Positions 46,013-53,488 of a stretch of 64,000 nucleotides of DNA are shown here, one piece after another. Position 1 is the first letter of the stretch, and each line of letters begins with the position of its first letter. The position numbers and the translations under genes were made by a program. The notes under the pieces are model-generated. The model had not been told where the DNA came from, made no database searches, and saw nothing but the letters and a program-made list of their open reading frames with translations. This stretch comes from Acidobacteriota bacterium. GTDB lineage: Bacteria > Acidobacteriota > Terriglobia > Bryobacterales > Bryobacteraceae. The stretch covers positions 48,518 to 112,517 of the forward strand of contig JACPNQ010000013.1 in assembly GCA_016185425.1 (NCBI GenBank), read 5' to 3'.

Positions 46013-46204
46013 CTAGCTCGAAGCGCTGCACGCCTGGCTCAGGATCGTGCTGCTCTGCGTCCAGATACCCTTAATCGATCCGCCTGCGCTCATAAACAGC
46101 GCGGCCGAAGCCAGCACCACGAACGCTAGCAGCAACGTGTACTCGATCAAATCCTGCCCTTGTTCCCTGCGGAACAGGTTGCGGATCATTGTCATAATCA
46201 ACAT
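46013..46204 (-). CDS. Flp-family pilin (array copy 3)
   Basis: A 63-residue prepilin from ATG 46204 (MLIMTMIRNLFRREQG). The processing motif G/QDLIEY and helix are identical to copies 1 and 2, except Met for Ile in AALFMSAGG. The tail GSIKGIWTQSSTILSQ and the end ACSASS are identical to copies 1 and 2. The basic RREQG leader is shared with copy 4, while copies 1 and 2 have QVEQG, so leader and mature parts have partly different histories. Confidence 0.9.
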   Translation of the reverse strand: MLIMTMIRNLFRREQGQDLIEYTLLLAFVVLASAALFMSAGGSIKGIWTQSSTILSQACSASS

Positions 46205-46254
46205 TGCATTGCCTTTCAACGCGTCTGGTTGGTGAAGTATGTGCCAGGGAGAGC

Positions 46255-46268
46255 GGAGCGGCCGCTCC
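46255..46268 (-). repeat. Perfect 14-bp palindrome between pilin copies 2 and 3
   Basis: GGAGCGGCCGCTCC is fully self-complementary and lies in the spacer upstream of copy 3, in the same relative place as the hairpin at 45981-45994. The surrounding bases (ATGTGCCA..GGAGAGCGGAG and CATGAACGTTG) are also repeated, so whole gene-plus-spacer units were copied. Confidence 0.55.
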
Positions 46269-46287
46269 CCTAGTCCATGAACGTTGT

Positions 46288-46473
46288 CTAGCTCGAAGCG
46301 CTGCACGCCTGGCTCAGGATCGTGCTGCTCTGCGTCCAAATACCCTTGATCGAACCGCCGGCGCTGATGAACAAGGCGGCCGAAGCCAGCACCACGAATG
46401 CCAGCAACAGCGTGTATTCAATCAGGTCCTGGCCCTGCTCGACTTGAAACAGATTACGAATAGTAGCTTTCAT
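46288..46473 (-). CDS. Flp-family pilin (array copy 2)
   Basis: A 61-residue prepilin, MKATIRNLFQVEQG then QDLIEYTLLLAFVVLASAAL. The mature sequence is identical to copy 1 over its full length; only leader residues 3-5 differ. Identity of mature pilins but not leaders suggests gene conversion or selection on the mature subunit. Confidence 0.9.
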   Translation of the reverse strand: MKATIRNLFQVEQGQDLIEYTLLLAFVVLASAALFISAGGSIKGIWTQSSTILSQACSASS

Positions 46474-46523
46474 TTCTCTTGCCTTTCTTTGTAACTCGAT
46501 TCGATGGCTGCACTACGTGTCCG

Positions 46524-46549
46524 GGGGGCTGTCTGCGGCAGGCGCCCCC
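46524..46549 (-). repeat. Hairpin between pilin copies 1 and 2
   Basis: GGGGGC (46524-46529) pairs with GCCCCC (46544-46549) around a 14-base loop. It is analogous in place, but not in sequence, to the two other intergenic hairpins of the pilin array. Confidence 0.4.
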
Positions 46550-46582
46550 TCTCGTTGGAAATAAATGCCGTTTGCTGCCAGA

Positions 46583-46768
46583 CTAGCTCGAAGCGCTGCA
46601 CGCCTGGCTCAGGATCGTGCTGCTCTGCGTCCAGATGCCCTTGATTGAGCCGCCCGCGCTGATAAACAACGCCGCCGATGCCAGCACAACGAACGCTAGC
46701 AACAGGGTGTACTCGATCAGGTCCTGGCCCTGTTCTACCTGAAATAGGTTGCGGAAAAAGTTTTTCAT
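46583..46768 (-). CDS. Flp-family pilin (array copy 1, first transcribed)
   Basis: A 61-residue prepilin, MKNFFRNLFQVEQG then the shared mature sequence QDLIEYTLLLAFVVLASAAL and tail ending SQACSASS. Cleavage by a TadV/FppA-type prepilin peptidase after Gly14 would yield a mature pilin of 47 residues. That peptidase is not in the window. The upstream neighbour is the GT-C-like gene, whose stop is 66 bases away. Confidence 0.9.
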   Translation of the reverse strand: MKNFFRNLFQVEQGQDLIEYTLLLAFVVLASAALFISAGGSIKGIWTQSSTILSQACSASS

Positions 46769-46834
46769 GGTCGTTACCTCAGTCTGTAGATTGAACTGCT
46801 TGTAGTTTTACTGCCCGGCTCGGGCCGGTTGTTG

Positions 46835-48496
46835 TTATCGATTCGGCCCGTAAGCCATTTCCATCGCCGCTCCCTGTTTCGTGCGCGGCTGAGTTTCGCT
46901 CACCATCGTTAGTGACGCGTTCCCTTTGGAGAGCCTCTGCGTGCTCTTTCCGGTCGAGAAAAACAAAATCGAGGTCTGGTCGTCGTAGACGCACTTCCAC
47001 CCGGCCGTTGCCTTCACCGTGCTCGCCAGAGCCGAGTTCGCCGGCATCAAAATCGCATCCACGTTATGCTTCGCCAGCACGCTCGCCCAGTCCCACTTCA
47101 CATCCACCACATCCAGGTAGCGAAGGCTGAACTCCGGGCCGTAAAAATCGCTCCGGCCGTCCACAAACACCTTCGTCTTCGGATAGAGCTTGTACACTAG
47201 GTAATCGCCCCATTCGTCGTTCGTGAACACCCGCTTCCCGTCGAGCAGCGCCAGCGCTCCCGCCGGATACCTCTTCGTGTCATATTCGGCCTTCAACTTG
47301 TTCGCGTCTGCCGGCGCTCCCAGCATCAGAACCAGCAGCAGCGCCATCGCCAGGGCGCTTACCGGATATAGTCGGGGAACCCGGTCCATCTGCGAAAATT
47401 CCCTCCCAAACGCTTCCACCGACTTCGCCGCGCGCCGCACCCACTCCGCCACACCCGCTGCCTGAAGCGTATGGACCGCCTCCGTCAGGAATCGCGTTAC
47501 CAGCGGCGCCGCCAGAAAAGCGTAAATCGGTATGTTCCTTCCGGCCACCAGCGCCAGGTGCAGCCAGCTCAACAGCAGCAGCGCATCCACGAACCGCCTC
47601 CGCGCCACCGACCACCCAGCCGCCAGCAAACCCGTCACCACCAGCGCCTCGAAAAACATCGCCACCGGCGCATGGAAGCTCAGTGTCTGGAACTCCACGA
47701 TATGGTCGAAATGATACTTCTCAGTCAGATATTGGAAGATGTGCTTGTGCAGGTTCCACCCATATGGGTTAACCAGGCTCGCCGCCGCGCACACCGCCGC
47801 CACGGCGAAATAAATCCTCGCCTTGAACCATCCTGCCCTCATCCCCTCGCGCAGGGTCGCTGCGCCAGGAGCCAGTGCATAATGCAGAAGCAAGCCAACG
47901 CCCGTCGTAACCAGAAGAATGATACTCACGAAAAATGCGCCGTGCAGGTTCGTCCAGAGCGCCACCAGCGGCGGGAAACACCACAGGATCCGCGGATTCG
48001 TATAGGCACGATCCAGCCAGTGCAGCGTAATCAAGAGGAACAGGAACGTGAACAGGTGCGGCCGCGCCAGCCAGTGAATCGAGGACGCCGCCATCGTCAC
48101 CGCCGTCACCCCAATCGCTACCAGGTCGTTATTCGTGTGCCGCCGGCAAAGCCGGAACAACAGCACCGATGTAAAACCCAACAGCACAATTCCAAAAAAC
48201 ACCACGCCGGCCAATCCAAAGCGATTATGTAGCGCCGCCAAAATAATATCCGACAACCACTCCCACGCATACCAGGGCTCGCCGCTCTTGGTATAGGAGA
48301 ACATGTCCGTCTGCGGCACCCGGCCGTTTGCCAGCATCCACTCCCCGGCCCGGATATGCCAGCCGGTATCTCCATCGCCCAGCATCGTCTTCACGCCATC
48401 CAACCGCACGAAAAGCAACAGCAACGGCGCCAGGAAGGCGACGTCCGTCAGCGACGGAAACAGCCGGAAGATCGCGGGAGTGCGCCGGGTTTCCAT
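46835..48496 (-). CDS. GT-C-like multi-pass membrane protein inside the Tad locus
   Basis: ATG 48496 (METRRTPAIFRLF) gives a 553-residue protein with about 11 membrane segments. The first extracytoplasmic loop contains LGDGDTGWHIRAGEWMLANG and, further on, YAWEWLSD, reminiscent of the Asp/Glu loop of GT-C glycosyltransferases. The C-terminal soluble domain (from KLKAEYDTKRYPAG) includes RVFTNDEWGDYLVYKLYP and VFVDGRSDFYGPEF, a motif set found in uncharacterised bacterial membrane proteins. It lies between the TadG-like gene and the pilins. Transfer of a sugar to pilin or pilus-associated protein is a reasonable hypothesis but not shown by sequence. Confidence 0.72.
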   Translation of the reverse strand: METRRTPAIFRLFPSLTDVAFLAPLLLLFVRLDGVKTMLGDGDTGWHIRAGEWMLANGRVPQTDMFSYTKSGEPWYAWEWLSDIILAALHNRFGLAGVVFFGIVLLGFTSVLLFRLCRRHTNNDLVAIGVTAVTMAASSIHWLARPHLFTFLFLLITLHWLDRAYTNPRILWCFPPLVALWTNLHGAFFVSIILLVTTGVGLLLHYALAPGAATLREGMRAGWFKARIYFAVAAVCAAASLVNPYGWNLHKHIFQYLTEKYHFDHIVEFQTLSFHAPVAMFFEALVVTGLLAAGWSVARRRFVDALLLLSWLHLALVAGRNIPIYAFLAAPLVTRFLTEAVHTLQAAGVAEWVRRAAKSVEAFGREFSQMDRVPRLYPVSALAMALLLVLMLGAPADANKLKAEYDTKRYPAGALALLDGKRVFTNDEWGDYLVYKLYPKTKVFVDGRSDFYGPEFSLRYLDVVDVKWDWASVLAKHNVDAILMPANSALASTVKATAGWKCVYDDQTSILFFSTGKSTQRLSKGNASLTMVSETQPRTKQGAAMEMAYGPNR

Positions 48497-48685
48497 CTTA
48501 AGCGCCCTGCCCCGGAATGATGTCGATGTTACGGTCAACAGTGGATTTGGTTTGCATAGGTCCTGCGGGAAACGGTCGATGACCTAGTCTGTTCGGAAAC
48601 TCGAAACGCCGGTAGGGCGTTCCGTACTGGAACCGGGCCCTAAAACTATGAGAACCGCGATTCAATTTTGTACTGGTACTCTCGC

Positions 48686-48699
48686 CCAAGCGGTTTCCC
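48686..48699 (-). promoter_or_regulatory. Possible regulatory motif upstream of the GT-C/pilin genes
   Basis: In the 214-base gap between the TadG-like and GT-C-like genes, the minus strand reads GGGAAACCGCTTGG. Two similar sequences, CGGAAACCGCCTGC (51734-51721) and GGAAACCGGTTGC (51757-51745), lie upstream of the first Tad gene. The shared core is GGAAACCGNYTG. The three sites may bind one regulator of the locus; no clear -10/-35 pair was seen near them. Confidence 0.35.
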
Positions 48700-48752
48700 G
48701 CCCGGAAAGGGGACACCCCACCGCCCGTTTCATGAGATAAGCCCGCCATCGC

Positions 48753-50627
48753 CTATTCCACCAATCCCACAATGGACTGCGGCAGCCCATCGAGCACCGG
48801 GCTCAGTATCACGGTGCCGCTTCCCTGGACCTTGATCGCCCCCGTAACGATCTGAATCGGACTCGACATGCCCGGCGAACCCTGGAGAACCGCCCAGCCG
48901 CCGCGCGGCTGGTAAATCATACCTCGGATTATCGTGTTCGCTCCGGCCGCAAGGTTTAGCTCAGATGATCCCGGCCTGACATGGTCCGTGTCAAGCTCGC
49001 TCTGAATCTTCGTACAGTCGGTGTAAGGCGATAGGCAATTATAGTATCCGTCGCTGGCATTGTATTTAACCGCGCTGTTCCGGCGATCCTGCCACATCAC
49101 CACGGTATCGTACTTCTTAAGATCGGTCGGAAACGTGCCGCTTGTGGTGTATTGGTTGAGGCCATCTAGCGTGTAGGAAACATTGTCCGTGGACCCAGAC
49201 TTGAATCCGGTGCTTCCCTGATACAGCGGCTGCTGAAGGTTATTCCGTATCGTGTCCGGCAGTGGAGGCATGCCATGTCCGTAATCCAAGTCGGTAAAGA
49301 TGAAGACGTTGCCGGCCGCCGACTGGCCCGGCCCGGTCATCGTAAAGCCGCCTGTCCCGCTCACATCGAACACCACACCGGCTCTGCCGGATTTCTCCGC
49401 CACGCCGGCCATCACGATCTGGCCCGACTCGAGAGTCATTGAAGCGGCGCCGTTCTGCTTTGCCAGTCCACCGTAGAAAACATACGTGGAAAATCCGGTA
49501 GGATTCGAGATCCCGCCACCTTGGCAAGCCCCCCCCGCCCGGAAGTTGATATTTCCCGTGAATTGAACGGGATTCCCAGTCGCCCATACTATGCCGGTCT
49601 TGTTATCCCTTACCGTCGCATAATATCGGCCTGGTCCCAGGTCGACCGTACCTCCGTTCGTGCTGGGCGCGATCACTCCGCCATCGACGGGACAGTCTGC
49701 CAAGTCTCCCCCCGTCAGGTTCACAACTGGCATCGGTGGTTTTTCACGTGTCGGATCCAGAAAACTGTTGCCTGACTTCCCGTTCACCGGATCGGCATCC
49801 CAATTCGGGTAATCTCCTGCCGGAATGTCTCCCGCTCCACGGATCCACGTATAGGGCGCGGTAACCGTTCCGCTCCCGTTAATGTCGCCGGCATAGTTGC
49901 CCGTATTGCCCGGCCCGCAACTGCCAGCGCAACTCGATGCCATGAAGACTCCCCCGCCCGCCGTCACGCTCGCGCTGCCGCCCACAACGATATTCTGCCC
50001 TGTCGGATTTCCGCCGCCTGACCAATCCGGAACGTCATTGTCGCGATTGATCACATAAATGGAGCCTGTTGCTTGCCCGAAATAGATCCCCGCCGTTGCC
50101 CGCGCGCTCACCGTCGCCATCGGATTGCCCGTAATCGCCGCGAAAAGCTGGGGCACCGTCTCGCTAATGCGAACAGTCGCCCAATACTGCATCGTCACTC
50201 CAGCCGGCAGTGTCGGTGGAACGCCGTTCACGCCTTCCGCAATTCGCACCCGCTGCGGAGACGTCTCCTGAAAGCCGTTATACCGGGCATAGAGGCATGC
50301 GTTATCCAGATTGTCGCTGGTGTCATTGGTAATTCCAGGAGTGCAGATAAAATCCGTGCGGCAAGTGCCACCGCCCCCAAGGCACGTGTAGGTCCCATTC
50401 ACCCCCTGCATCTTCCGCATCTCTTCCGCCGCTGCAAGCGCCGCCGCGTCGGCTGCTCCCTGTGCAGCACGCTTTACAAAGTATGCCCAACCGAAGTCAA
50501 CCGCTAATCCAAGCAGGCCGCACATCGCGACCAATGCAAGCGTCACCATAATAATGGCCTGCCCCGCCTGTGAATTAACGGCCGCCCCCTTGAACGCCCG
50601 TCTCCTCAAAACTGGATCGTGTCCCAT
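48753..50627 (-). CDS. TadG-like pilus-associated protein
   Basis: ATG 50627 has GGGAG about 7 bases upstream and overlaps the TadE-like gene by 22 bases. The 624-residue protein begins with the Tad/TadE-G helix (GQAIIMVTLALVAMCGLLGL, AVDFGWAYFVKRAAQGAADA, AALAAA), which anchors it in the inner membrane. The remainder is a large extracytoplasmic region rich in Gly, Asn and Thr with several Cys pairs (TYTCLGGGGTCRTDFICTPG), predicted to be beta-rich. No von Willebrand A domain, common in TadG, was recognised. Its size and glycine-rich body suggest a surface or tip protein of the pilus. Confidence 0.82.
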   Translation of the reverse strand: MGHDPVLRRRAFKGAAVNSQAGQAIIMVTLALVAMCGLLGLAVDFGWAYFVKRAAQGAADAAALAAAEEMRKMQGVNGTYTCLGGGGTCRTDFICTPGITNDTSDNLDNACLYARYNGFQETSPQRVRIAEGVNGVPPTLPAGVTMQYWATVRISETVPQLFAAITGNPMATVSARATAGIYFGQATGSIYVINRDNDVPDWSGGGNPTGQNIVVGGSASVTAGGGVFMASSCAGSCGPGNTGNYAGDINGSGTVTAPYTWIRGAGDIPAGDYPNWDADPVNGKSGNSFLDPTREKPPMPVVNLTGGDLADCPVDGGVIAPSTNGGTVDLGPGRYYATVRDNKTGIVWATGNPVQFTGNINFRAGGACQGGGISNPTGFSTYVFYGGLAKQNGAASMTLESGQIVMAGVAEKSGRAGVVFDVSGTGGFTMTGPGQSAAGNVFIFTDLDYGHGMPPLPDTIRNNLQQPLYQGSTGFKSGSTDNVSYTLDGLNQYTTSGTFPTDLKKYDTVVMWQDRRNSAVKYNASDGYYNCLSPYTDCTKIQSELDTDHVRPGSSELNLAAGANTIIRGMIYQPRGGWAVLQGSPGMSSPIQIVTGAIKVQGSGTVILSPVLDGLPQSIVGLVE

Positions 50628-51133
50628 GAACTTGCTCCCAACTGCACCATCGTGAATGTTACTCTTCCCGACCGCGGCCACAGTAACGCCAGGGCCGATC
50701 GAAACGGATAGCGAAGCGCAACCTCCACGGAGGTGTTTTTCTGCGCCGGCGCCGCCCACGTCGTTGCAGAGCCCGACAAGCTGCTGACCGTTACATAACC
50801 GCCGCCGCTGCCGATGACTTGATTGCCGCTTCCGCCCACGTACGCCTGAATCTCCAGGCTGTTCGGCAGCAATCCCACACCGTGATACTGAATGCGTTGC
50901 GCTAAAGCTCCCTGGGTCGCTTCCGTCAGGCAGTTAGCCCGCTTTTGGCACTCCTCTCCGTGCACGATCAGGTACCGGGTTGCCTCTTTCGATGTGTGAG
51001 CCAGTGTATGGTAAATCCACATTCCTCGCGCCATCTCGAAGATGCAGATCAGCACGAAGACAAGGCCAATACCGACAAGCGCGAATTCAACCATCGCGCT
51101 CCCCCTCTCGTGCCTCCTTTCGCTAGTTTGCAC
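50606..51133 (-). CDS. tadE: TadE-like pseudopilin
   Basis: A 175-residue protein starting at GTG 51133, which overlaps the preceding stop by 11 bases. The N-terminal TadE signature is RGSAMVEFALVGIGLVFVLI followed by FEMARGMWIYHTLAHTSKEA. The later ATG falls inside the motif, so the upstream GTG is needed. A paired Cys (EECQKRANC) may form a disulfide. TadE-like pseudopilins are cleaved like pilins and are needed for pilus assembly. Translational coupling to both neighbours. Confidence 0.88.
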   Translation of the reverse strand: MQTSERRHERGSAMVEFALVGIGLVFVLICIFEMARGMWIYHTLAHTSKEATRYLIVHGEECQKRANCLTEATQGALAQRIQYHGVGLLPNSLEIQAYVGGSGNQVIGSGGGYVTVSSLSGSATTWAAPAQKNTSVEVALRYPFRSALALLWPRSGRVTFTMVQLGASSWDTIQF

Positions 51134-51701
51134 GGACCCGCGCCTCCGATATGCGCGTCAACGTTAGAATGTTCGTCAAACCTGGCAATAGGAAAAAGTT
51201 GGGCGATTTATAGGTCACTTCGACATGCGCTTTGTTGCTGGCCGTCCCGTTCTCGTCCGTTAACGCCGTCGCGACTACGAATATCGGCTGAGACGTACTG
51301 ATGGTGCCCTTACTCGACGCCATCGTAGTCGTGGAACTTACATTCGGCATTCCCTGGAGTTCCCGTCTCGCAATCAGAAACGCTCCAGCCGCGTCTGTCG
51401 CATCTCCTGAGCCCGAGGTGAACATCACCCCCGAACGTGCCGCGTTCTGCGTCGCGATCACCGCATAGCTGTAAAAACCCAGATCAAACACCATCGCAAA
51501 AAGTAAAAAGATCCACGGTGCCATCAATGCCGCCTCAACAGCCGCATGTCCTGCTTGCCGTTTCCCTCTCCTGCTGATATTGCGAAATGCGCCAGCCCTT
51601 CGTGCCATAACCGTCAGATCCTTCACCGCTTCCGGCAGGCCTTCCCGTATATCCGGTCTAGGAAGTCCAAAATATGCCTCGGCCGGTTCCCCCGGAATCA
51701 T
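51123..51701 (-). CDS. TadE-like pseudopilin, first gene of the Tad locus
   Basis: The 192-residue frame from ATG 51701 carries a TadE-type segment, RRGKRQAGHAAVEAALMAPW, then a helix (FLLFAMVFDLGFYSYAVIAT) and QNAARSGVMFTSG. The typical Glu of the processing motif is in AAVEAALM. ATG 51608 (MARRAGAFRN) is an alternative start that puts the motif near the N-terminus as is normal; AAGGA lies 11 bases before it. The following region up to 52049 is non-coding and should contain the main promoter of the locus. Confidence 0.82.
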   Translation of the reverse strand: MIPGEPAEAYFGLPRPDIREGLPEAVKDLTVMARRAGAFRNISRRGKRQAGHAAVEAALMAPWIFLLFAMVFDLGFYSYAVIATQNAARSGVMFTSGSGDATDAAGAFLIARRELQGMPNVSSTTTMASSKGTISTSQPIFVVATALTDENGTASNKAHVEVTYKSPNFFLLPGLTNILTLTRISEARVRAN

Positions 51702-52121
51702 GATCTGAGGACCGCCTATAGCAGGCGGTTTCCGAAAACCTGAAGCAACCGGTTTCCTAGGCGGAATACCCTAAACTTGAGCCTTAACTTTTGGAAAGAT
51801 CCCATACTATCCAAGGAATGTCAATGTTAACGAAAGATAGTACTGCGGTGTCGCCCCAAGGTATGAAACCGCGCCCGTAATAGTCTAAATACCTTTTAAT
51901 CCTTGGAGATCGAGGGCCATGACAACCTAATAAAGTGCTGAAGGGCATAGTACAAATTCATCGCTGTCACTGAACCAGGCGGTACTAAGGTACCTATGTA
52001 AACAGGAGTCCCATTACTCTCATCGGTAAGGCCACCCCCTTACTAGTTCTTGCTTTTGCTTAATCCCTCTGCCACTATCTCCAGTAGACTTAGCTCAATT
52101 TGGGACGAGGGTGCTGCTTAT
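51702..52121. promoter_or_regulatory. Control region between the Tad locus and a divergent gene
   Basis: About 400 bases without a supported gene. The minus strand holds two copies of a GGAAACCG motif (51734-51721 and 51757-51745), and TTGACA at about 51826-51821 with no good -10 behind it. The stretch 51780-52030 is noticeably richer in A+T than its neighbours. I could not fix a transcription start. A near fit to a sigma54 -24/-12 element in AGGAAACCGGTTGC has the wrong spacing by one base. Confidence 0.4.
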
Positions 52122-52919
52122 ATGCTGTATCAAAATGCATGGTCTGCCACGGTGCCATACCTTCCCCGCTACACAATGCTCGAAGCGGTAGCGGCTGAAG
52201 AAACGCCGTCTCGTATCGTCGAGTGGGAAGCTTCCGACGAATTCACTGCGCTGTGCGAACAACAGGCTAGAATGATCATCCCGGCCGCGGGTGCCCAATC
52301 CCCCCTTCATCCTTTCTTTTTTTCCGCCACGCTCCCCGAACACCAGGGCATCGTCTCTATCCAATCCCGGACCGGTCCTCGCGCCCGTTGCGCCGTCTTC
52401 TTCTCCAGCGAAATTCGCGCGGCCACATATGCAAGCATCTTGCTCTCTGGTCTCAAAATCACCCCCGTTCAATTCACCGCCGCGGAATTCGCGGATACGC
52501 TGATTTCCCTGTCAAAGGTCGGGCTAAATCACTTCGTCCTCGACCGCTGCCCGCGCTGCTGGAGTTTTCCCATTACGGTCTCCTCCACCATTCCAAATGC
52601 CGACGCCGCCGTTGCGCATTGGAGCTTCGTCAAGGCCGTAGAACTCACCCGCGCCAACTACTACCTGAAGGTCGCCCAACATCGCGCCGCCTCTGGTGAC
52701 TACGCCGGCAGTCGGGATATCGCGCTTCTCGCCGTGGCGCATGTCGCGCCCGACGATCCTCGCGTCCATTCCCACCTGGTGGCAATGGCCGAACATCTTA
52801 ACGACGCAGTTCTCCTCATGGAAGCCAAGTCTGCGTTGCAGCACACGAGGTGCCCCGACGGGTTGCCCTTTTTTCGCAACATCGAATGGAGAATGATCGA
52901 CTCCGCTCTCAAAATCTGA
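52122..52919 (+). CDS. Hypothetical protein with TPR-like C-terminus
   Basis: ATG 52122 (MLYQNAWSATVPYLPRY) has a GAGG about 10 bases upstream; the frame is open back to a TTG at 52050. The 265-residue protein has no signal peptide or membrane segment. A CPRC pair sits near residue 148 (LDRCPRCWSF), and the C-terminal 90 residues look like two or three TPR-type helix pairs (YYLKVAQHRAASGDYAGSRD, VHSHLVAMAEHLNDAVLLME). I do not recognise the family. It is divergent from the Tad locus and its stop directly abuts the stop of the next, convergent gene. Confidence 0.68.
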   Translation: MLYQNAWSATVPYLPRYTMLEAVAAEETPSRIVEWEASDEFTALCEQQARMIIPAAGAQSPLHPFFFSATLPEHQGIVSIQSRTGPRARCAVFFSSEIRAATYASILLSGLKITPVQFTAAEFADTLISLSKVGLNHFVLDRCPRCWSFPITVSSTIPNADAAVAHWSFVKAVELTRANYYLKVAQHRAASGDYAGSRDIALLAVAHVAPDDPRVHSHLVAMAEHLNDAVLLMEAKSALQHTRCPDGLPFFRNIEWRMIDSALKI

Positions 52920-53438
52920 TTAATGGGGTAGGGTCCGGAGCGGGACCCCGGCGTACACTCTCGTTACCACGCCGTTCTGAAGTTGCGCGAAGGTAGCGTT
53001 TCTTTGATCGTCGCGGTGATAGACAATCAGTTCGATCAGATCCCCATCTTTAATAGTGCTCGTGTGTAGCGACGGGGCGGGGAAGCGCGTTAACAGCGCA
53101 TTGCGCTCCGTCCCCGCACGGATATCCGTCGCCTCCGGCTGCGGTCCTGTCGGTGCCGCCGGCTTGACTGCGGGAAGGGGCACGGCCGGAATCGGCATTG
53201 GCGCTGGCTCCTCATGCCGAATCGAAGCCATCCGCACCCGCGGGGGTGGCATCTCCTTTTTTTTCACTTCGATGGGCTGCGGATCCTCTCGCAACGCATT
53301 TGTCGGCTGGCTCGACACGAACGGCGCGCCGAGTCTCTCCAGCATCGATTTCTGTCCGCCGCGCAAAAACACGAAGTACCCTAACGTCGACGAGACGAGG
53401 ATGCAGATTCCCAGCAAGAAGAAATTTTGACTGCGCAT
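52920..53438 (-). CDS. Hypothetical membrane-anchored protein
   Basis: A 172-residue protein with one N-terminal membrane segment (FFLLGICILVSSTLGYFVFL), a Pro-rich linker (APMPIPAVPLPAVKPAAPTG) and a C-terminal segment of about 60 residues (KDGDLIELIVYHRDDQRNAT, then VVTRVYAGVPLR). The design, anchor plus spacer plus small domain, suggests a periplasmic role. The family is not recognised. It lies downstream of the two GT87-like genes on the same strand after 50 bases and may belong with them. Confidence 0.65.
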   Translation of the reverse strand: MRSQNFFLLGICILVSSTLGYFVFLRGGQKSMLERLGAPFVSSQPTNALREDPQPIEVKKKEMPPPRVRMASIRHEEPAPMPIPAVPLPAVKPAAPTGPQPEATDIRAGTERNALLTRFPAPSLHTSTIKDGDLIELIVYHRDDQRNATFAQLQNGVVTRVYAGVPLRTLPH

Positions 53439-53488
53439 AGCATTGCTTTCCTTCTCTACACCTATGCCCTCAACATAACATCAGATCG

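Larger units (their letters stand above)
45740..46768 (-). repeat. Tandem array of four near-identical pilin units
   Basis: Four pilin coding units end at 45740, 46013, 46288 and 46583, a spacing of 273, 275 and 295 bases. Their 3' halves are nearly identical at DNA level (for example CTAGCTCGAAGCGCTGCACG at the ends), and two spacers are also near copies. The pattern indicates recent tandem duplication with homogenisation; copy number may vary between strains and may be collapsed in short-read assemblies. Confidence 0.85.

Noticed and set aside
51742..51758. Sigma54-type -24/-12 promoter before the first Tad gene
   Set aside because: GG and GC elements in AGGAAACCGGTTGC are one base too close for the normal sigma54 spacing.
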